Source of the DNA: Victivallales bacterium
GTDB lineage: Bacteria > Verrucomicrobiota > Lentisphaeria > Oligosphaerales > Oligosphaeraceae
DNA: 42,825 nt
Assembly: GCA_017548425.1 (NCBI GenBank)
Contig: JAFZAB010000221.1
Span: forward strand, 1 to 42,825
Direction of reading: 5' to 3'
The translations under genes were made by a program, and so were the position numbers. The notes beneath the pieces were generated by a model. That model had not been told where the DNA came from and made no database searches. It worked only from the letters and a program-made list of their open reading frames with translations. The stretch's first letter is position 1. Each line of letters opens with the position of its first letter. Shown piece after piece: positions 39,933 to 42,825 of the stretch.

Positions 39933-41714
39933 GTGATAGAAGTCATGAAAAAAATAACCGTTGTCTGTCTGGACAACGCGAAAGAGCAAACGGCCAAGGC
40001 CCTGCAGTCCCTCGGCATCGTCCATGTCATGGACGTCGTGCCGCCCGCCTCGCAGGATCTCGACGCGCTTTCGTAAAAGCAGGCCGATCTGGAACGCATC
40101 CTCAAAGCCGTTCCGGAAAATCTTGTCGCGGACGGACAGCCCCGCCTTCCGGCACAGACCATCACGGAAGCCCTCGAAAATCTGGACGAACAGCAAAAGC
40201 TGCGCGATGATTTGCAGAATATCTCCAAAGAGCAGGAGCTTCTGGAGCCGTGGGGCTCTTTCGACGCCGCCATGCTCACTGATTTCCGCAGCCGCGGCCT
40301 CAACGTGGAACTCTGCGCCTCCACGCCCTTCGCCATTAAAAACATCCAACTTCCGGAAGATTCCATCCTCCAAGTCATCAATCAAGACAAGAATAACGTC
40401 TATTTCCTTGTCGCGTCACGCAATTCGTTGGTGGACTGCAATCTGCCGGTGGCGACATTGCCCGCATGTACGGATGCAAAAGCCCTCGTCGCCCAACGCC
40501 AAAAAGATGATGTTCAACTGGATGTCCTGCAAAAGAATTTCGAACAATTGGCGTCGCAGAATGCGGACGCATGGAAAAAGGAACTGACCAGACTGCAGGA
40601 TGAAATCGCCTTGGCGAAAGCGGAATGCGGCATGGGCGCCTCTGGCATTCTCGCCTATCTGAACGGCTATGTTCCTGAAAAGAAGCTCGAAATGCTTCAA
40701 AAAACCGCTCAAGGCAACGGCTGGGGTCTTCTTGTCGAAGATATTAAGGAAGACGACGCCGACGTGCCCACTTTGCTCACCATTCCGAAAAAATTCAGCA
40801 TGGCGCAGCAGATTTTCGATTTCATCGGCATCCTGCCCGGATATTTTGAAACCGACGTCGCCGTCGCGCTATTCATCTTCCTCACATTGTTCTGTGGCAT
40901 TCTCATTGGCGATGCAGGCTATGGCCTCCTGCTGACCGTCGCCGTCCTCTTCGGTTTCAAAAAGGCCACCACGCAAAATGCCAAAGACGGCCTTAAGCTC
41001 CTCCTGTCCATTTCGTTGAGCGTTTTCGTCTATGGCTGGCTGTCCGGCAATTGGTTCGGTATCGATTCCGCCATCCTGCCGCGTTTCATGAAAGGCCTGC
41101 CGTGGCTGTACGACGATGAAAACAGCACCCACGTCAAGACGCTCTGCTTCTTCATCGGTGCCTTCCATACATCTTTCGCGCGCGCGTGGAGCGCCTACAA
41201 CGCGCAGAAGAGCAAACGCGCCGTCTTCGGCCATCTCGGCTGGTCCATCTTCCTGTGGGGCAGCTTCTATCTTGCGAAAGTTCTCGTTGTTGATGGCAAA
41301 GGCTTCGACGCCCTACCCACTCCCGGTATCGCCCTCTTCGCGATTGGCTTCGTATTGATTCTCGCATGCGGCATCAACTGGGGCAACGTCGGCGATGTCA
41401 TCTACTCGCCGTTCACATTCATCAACGGCTTTGTCGATGTGCTGTCCTACATCCGCCTGTTCGCTGTCGGACTGTCAGGCGTGTATATCGCGAAATGCTT
41501 CAACGAAATGGCCGTCGGCCTCGGCAAATCTGGTGTTCTCGGCATCTTGGCGATGCCGATTGTCCTGCTGATTGGCCATGGCCTGAACATCTGCATGGCG
41601 TTCCTTTCCGTTCTGGTCCATGGCATCCGACTGAACACGTTGGAATTCGCGGGCCACATCGGCGTCTCATGGAGCGGTCGCCCCTACAAACCATTGGCAA
41701 TTCATAATTCATAG
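39933..41714 (+). pseudogene. atpI: V-type ATP synthase subunit I, interrupted by an in-frame TAA
   Basis: The reading frame from GTG 39933 (TAGGAG six nucleotides upstream) would give 593 residues, normal for subunit I, the membrane stator corresponding to subunit a of other rotary ATPases. Codon 48 is TAA (40074-40076). The frame continues unchanged beyond it with the expected coiled-coil sequence (QADLERILKAV). The C-terminal half has the usual multi-helix membrane domain (FFETDVAVALFIFL region, GDAGYGLLL, LSYIRLFAVGLSGVYIA). No indel is involved, so this is a single-base nonsense change, a base-call error, or readthrough. Restart after the stop would have to use TTG 40212, which lacks a ribosome site and removes the first 93 residues. 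Downstream atpK is intact. Confidence 0.85.
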
Positions 41715-41808
41715 TTCCCAATGCATAATTGAGGTCTGGATGTTATGAATTGAAACTTACTAACCATAAATCATAAATTATTAATTATTAATTGTTAATT
41801 GTTAATTG
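41700..41808. repeat. heptamer arrays between atpI and atpK
   Basis: Two ATTCATA units (41700-41713) encode the last residues and the TAG stop of atpI. 41761-41774 repeats the string TAACCATAAATCAT of the 12542 region. 41774-41808 is five units of TAAATTA, TTAATTA and three TTAATTG, ending 3 bp before the AAGGAG of atpK. TTAA gives stops on both strands in each unit. Confidence 0.85.
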
Positions 41809-41822
41809 AAAAGGAGTTAATG

Positions 41823-42323
41823 ATGCTCGAATCAACACAACAAGCTTTGACATTGGCCGGTGCCTTCTGCGCCATGGGTTTTGCCGGCGTCGGTTCCGCC
41901 TATGGTTGCGGTGTCGCTGGTGCGGCCGCCGTCGGCGGTTGGAAGAAATGCTATGTCCAAGGCAAGCCCGCCCCCTTCCAGCTCTCCGCCTTCGCCGGTG
42001 CTCCGTTGACGCAGACCATCTACGGCATGTTGCTCATGTTGCAGATCATGAACAAATCCCCTGAAATGTGGCCTGTCTGCCTGATTATCGGTATCGTCTG
42101 CGGTTGCGCCATTGCCGCTTCCGCCGTCTTCCAGGGCCGCGCCGCAGCCTCTGCCTGCGATTCCTTCTCCGAAACCGGACAGGGCTTCGCGAACGATCTG
42201 ATGGCCATTGGTATTATCGAAGCTGTCGCCATCTTCGCCATGCTGTTCGCCTTCATGTTGCTGGGCAAAGTTCCCGCCGCCGAAGCGAAAGCCGCCGCTG
42301 AAGCCGCAACCGCTTTGCTGTAA
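41823..42323 (+). CDS. atpK: V-type ATP synthase proteolipid subunit K
   Basis: 166 residues from ATG 41823 (AGGAG six nucleotides upstream; ATG 41820 is too close to it). It is a duplicated c-type rotor subunit with four transmembrane helices (about 7-27, 55-76, 83-105 and 126-148). The ion site matches NtpK of Enterococcus hirae: T63-Q64 in helix 2 (family LPGTQ), Q104 in helix 3 and E133 in helix 4, with the same 29-residue distance between Gln and Glu as Q110 and E139. A Na+-translocating ring is therefore predicted. It is the last gene of the operon, followed by a strong hairpin. Confidence 0.94.
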   Translation: MLESTQQALTLAGAFCAMGFAGVGSAYGCGVAGAAAVGGWKKCYVQGKPAPFQLSAFAGAPLTQTIYGMLLMLQIMNKSPEMWPVCLIIGIVCGCAIAASAVFQGRAAASACDSFSETGQGFANDLMAIGIIEAVAIFAMLFAFMLLGKVPAAEAKAAAEAATALL

Positions 42324-42353
42324 CATCTAGCAAGCCAAACCATTACACAAAAC

Positions 42354-42391
42354 GCGCCGCAGAATCATCCAATTCTGCGGCGCATTTGTTT
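42354..42391. terminator. bidirectional terminator between atpK and recD2
   Basis: A perfect 12-bp stem, GCGCCGCAGAAT (42354-42365) with ATTCTGCGGCGC (42372-42383), loop CATCCA, is followed on the plus strand by ATTTGTTT. It ends the V-ATPase operon and can also serve the convergent helicase gene. Confidence 0.88.
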
Positions 42392-42404
42392 CTAGTCTTC
42401 TAGA

Positions 42405-42425
42405 AAGCATTAAGCATTAAGCATT
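42405..42425. repeat. heptamer array, three units of AAGCATT
   Basis: Three perfect units followed by AAGCGAAGC. The array overlaps the last codons and the stop codon (42410-42412) of the helicase gene. TTAA at each junction gives TAA on both strands. Confidence 0.9.
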
Positions 42426-42825
42426 AAGCGAAGCTTTAGTCCTGTTTCGCGTTGCGATGGGCGGTCGTTGCGCAGTGCCATGCCCAAGGCACGACGCGTT
42501 CCAATCATGATCAACAGCTTCTTCGCACGCGTCATGCCCGTGTAGATCAAGTTGCGTTGCAACATGATAAAATGCTGCGTCATGACAGGCATGATCACTA
42601 CGGGAAACTCACTGCCCTGCGATTTGTGGACCGTCACCGCATAGGCCAGCATCAATTGGTCACAGTCCAATTGGCTGTATTCAACGACGCCTGAATCAAA
42701 CTGCACCGTGAAATTCTTCGATGAATTATCGACAAACAGCACACGGCCCATTTCGCCGTTGAAAACGCCTTTGTCGTAATTATTTCGCGTCTGCTTGACG
42801 CGATCGCCTGTGCGGAACATGCGGC
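42410..42825 (-). CDS. recD2: RecD2-type ATP-dependent DNA helicase, C-terminal part (cut by window edge)
   Basis: Only the last about 138 residues are in the window; the frame runs off the right edge. The segment FRTGDRVKQTRNNYDKGVFNG is typical of the beta-hairpin/SH3 region of RecD2, followed by superfamily 1 helicase motifs V (AYAVTVHKSQGSEFPVV) and VI (YTGMTRAKKLL). RecD2 is a 5'-3' helicase of replication and repair, distinct from RecBCD. The final residues LMLNA and the TAA stop are written by the AAGCATT heptamer array, which suggests that repeat growth altered the gene's 3' end. It is convergent with the V-ATPase operon. Confidence 0.9.
   Translation of the reverse strand, partial: RMFRTGDRVKQTRNNYDKGVFNGEMGRVLFVDNSSKNFTVQFDSGVVEYSQLDCDQLMLAYAVTVHKSQGSEFPVVIMPVMTQHFIMLQRNLIYTGMTRAKKLLIMIGTRRALGMALRNDRPSQRETGLKLRLMLNA

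Noticed and set aside
39933..41714. TAA reassigned as a sense codon
   Set aside because: Several genes here (for example atpD, atpK and ftsH) end in TAA at the expected length, so the atpI TAA is a local event.
39933..41714. Frameshift in atpI
   Set aside because: The same frame is kept before and after codon 48; only a stop codon intervenes.

Overview
The window looks like a chromosomal stretch of a saccharolytic bacterium of the PVC superphylum, most probably Lentisphaerota (Victivallales-like) or Kiritimatiellota. The basis is inference. It has a bacterial V-type ATPase operon in the chlamydial order E, DUF2764, A, B, D, I, K, several Gfo/Idh/MocA oxidoreductases, many carbohydrate-active enzymes with and without signal peptides, and an ExbB/ExbD/TPR cluster that implies a double membrane. 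No rRNA, tRNA, CRISPR array, transposase or phage gene was seen.

Layout. 124-2698 (minus): two tandemly duplicated Gfo/Idh/MocA oxidoreductases. 2886-7572 (plus, divergent): a GH105-type unsaturated glucuronyl hydrolase, a D-2-hydroxyacid dehydrogenase and a GH2 glycosidase. 7677-23826 (minus): an HD-Pnk nucleic-acid end-healing enzyme, a large secreted protein of unknown function next to an exported nitroreductase, a NagD-like HAD phosphatase with a CrtI-like flavoprotein, FtsH, a tail-anchored FHA protein, an ExbB-ExbD-TPR operon, and a secreted LamG/esterase fusion. 23936-33353 (plus): a BaiN/HI0933-type flavoprotein, a GH127 arabinofuranosidase, a 1099-residue secreted clan-A glycosidase, a third Gfo/Idh/MocA protein with a histone-H1-like tail, and uronate isomerase UxaC. 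33681-34571: a membrane-anchored metallophosphoesterase. 34711-42323: the V-ATPase operon. 42410 to the right edge (minus): the 3' end of a RecD2-type helicase.

How the genes fit together. GH105, GH2, GH127 and UxaC have no signal peptide, so they would act in the cytoplasm on imported uronate- and arabinose-containing oligosaccharides (pectin, rhamnogalacturonan or host-glycan fragments). The proteins at 9071, 21910 and 27146 are exported and would act earlier. The dehydrogenases would feed the products into central metabolism. No sugar transporter or transcription regulator lies in the window. The proteolipid subunit of the V-ATPase carries the Na+-ligand set known from Enterococcus hirae NtpK, so a sodium-coupled rotary ATPase is predicted. 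Its subunit I gene is interrupted by an in-frame TAA.

The least conventional part is the intergenic DNA. Many spacers hold short tandem arrays of unrelated sequence, and at least ten of these have a unit of exactly 7 nt, resembling the short tandemly repeated repetitive sequences of cyanobacteria. Most heptamers carry a stop codon per unit. Because 7 is not a multiple of 3, a few units close all reading frames. Other spacers hold a 142-bp dispersed element with inverted-repeat arms, decamer arrays, REP-like palindromes, and a 67-bp-period triple-hairpin repeat inside the ATPase operon.
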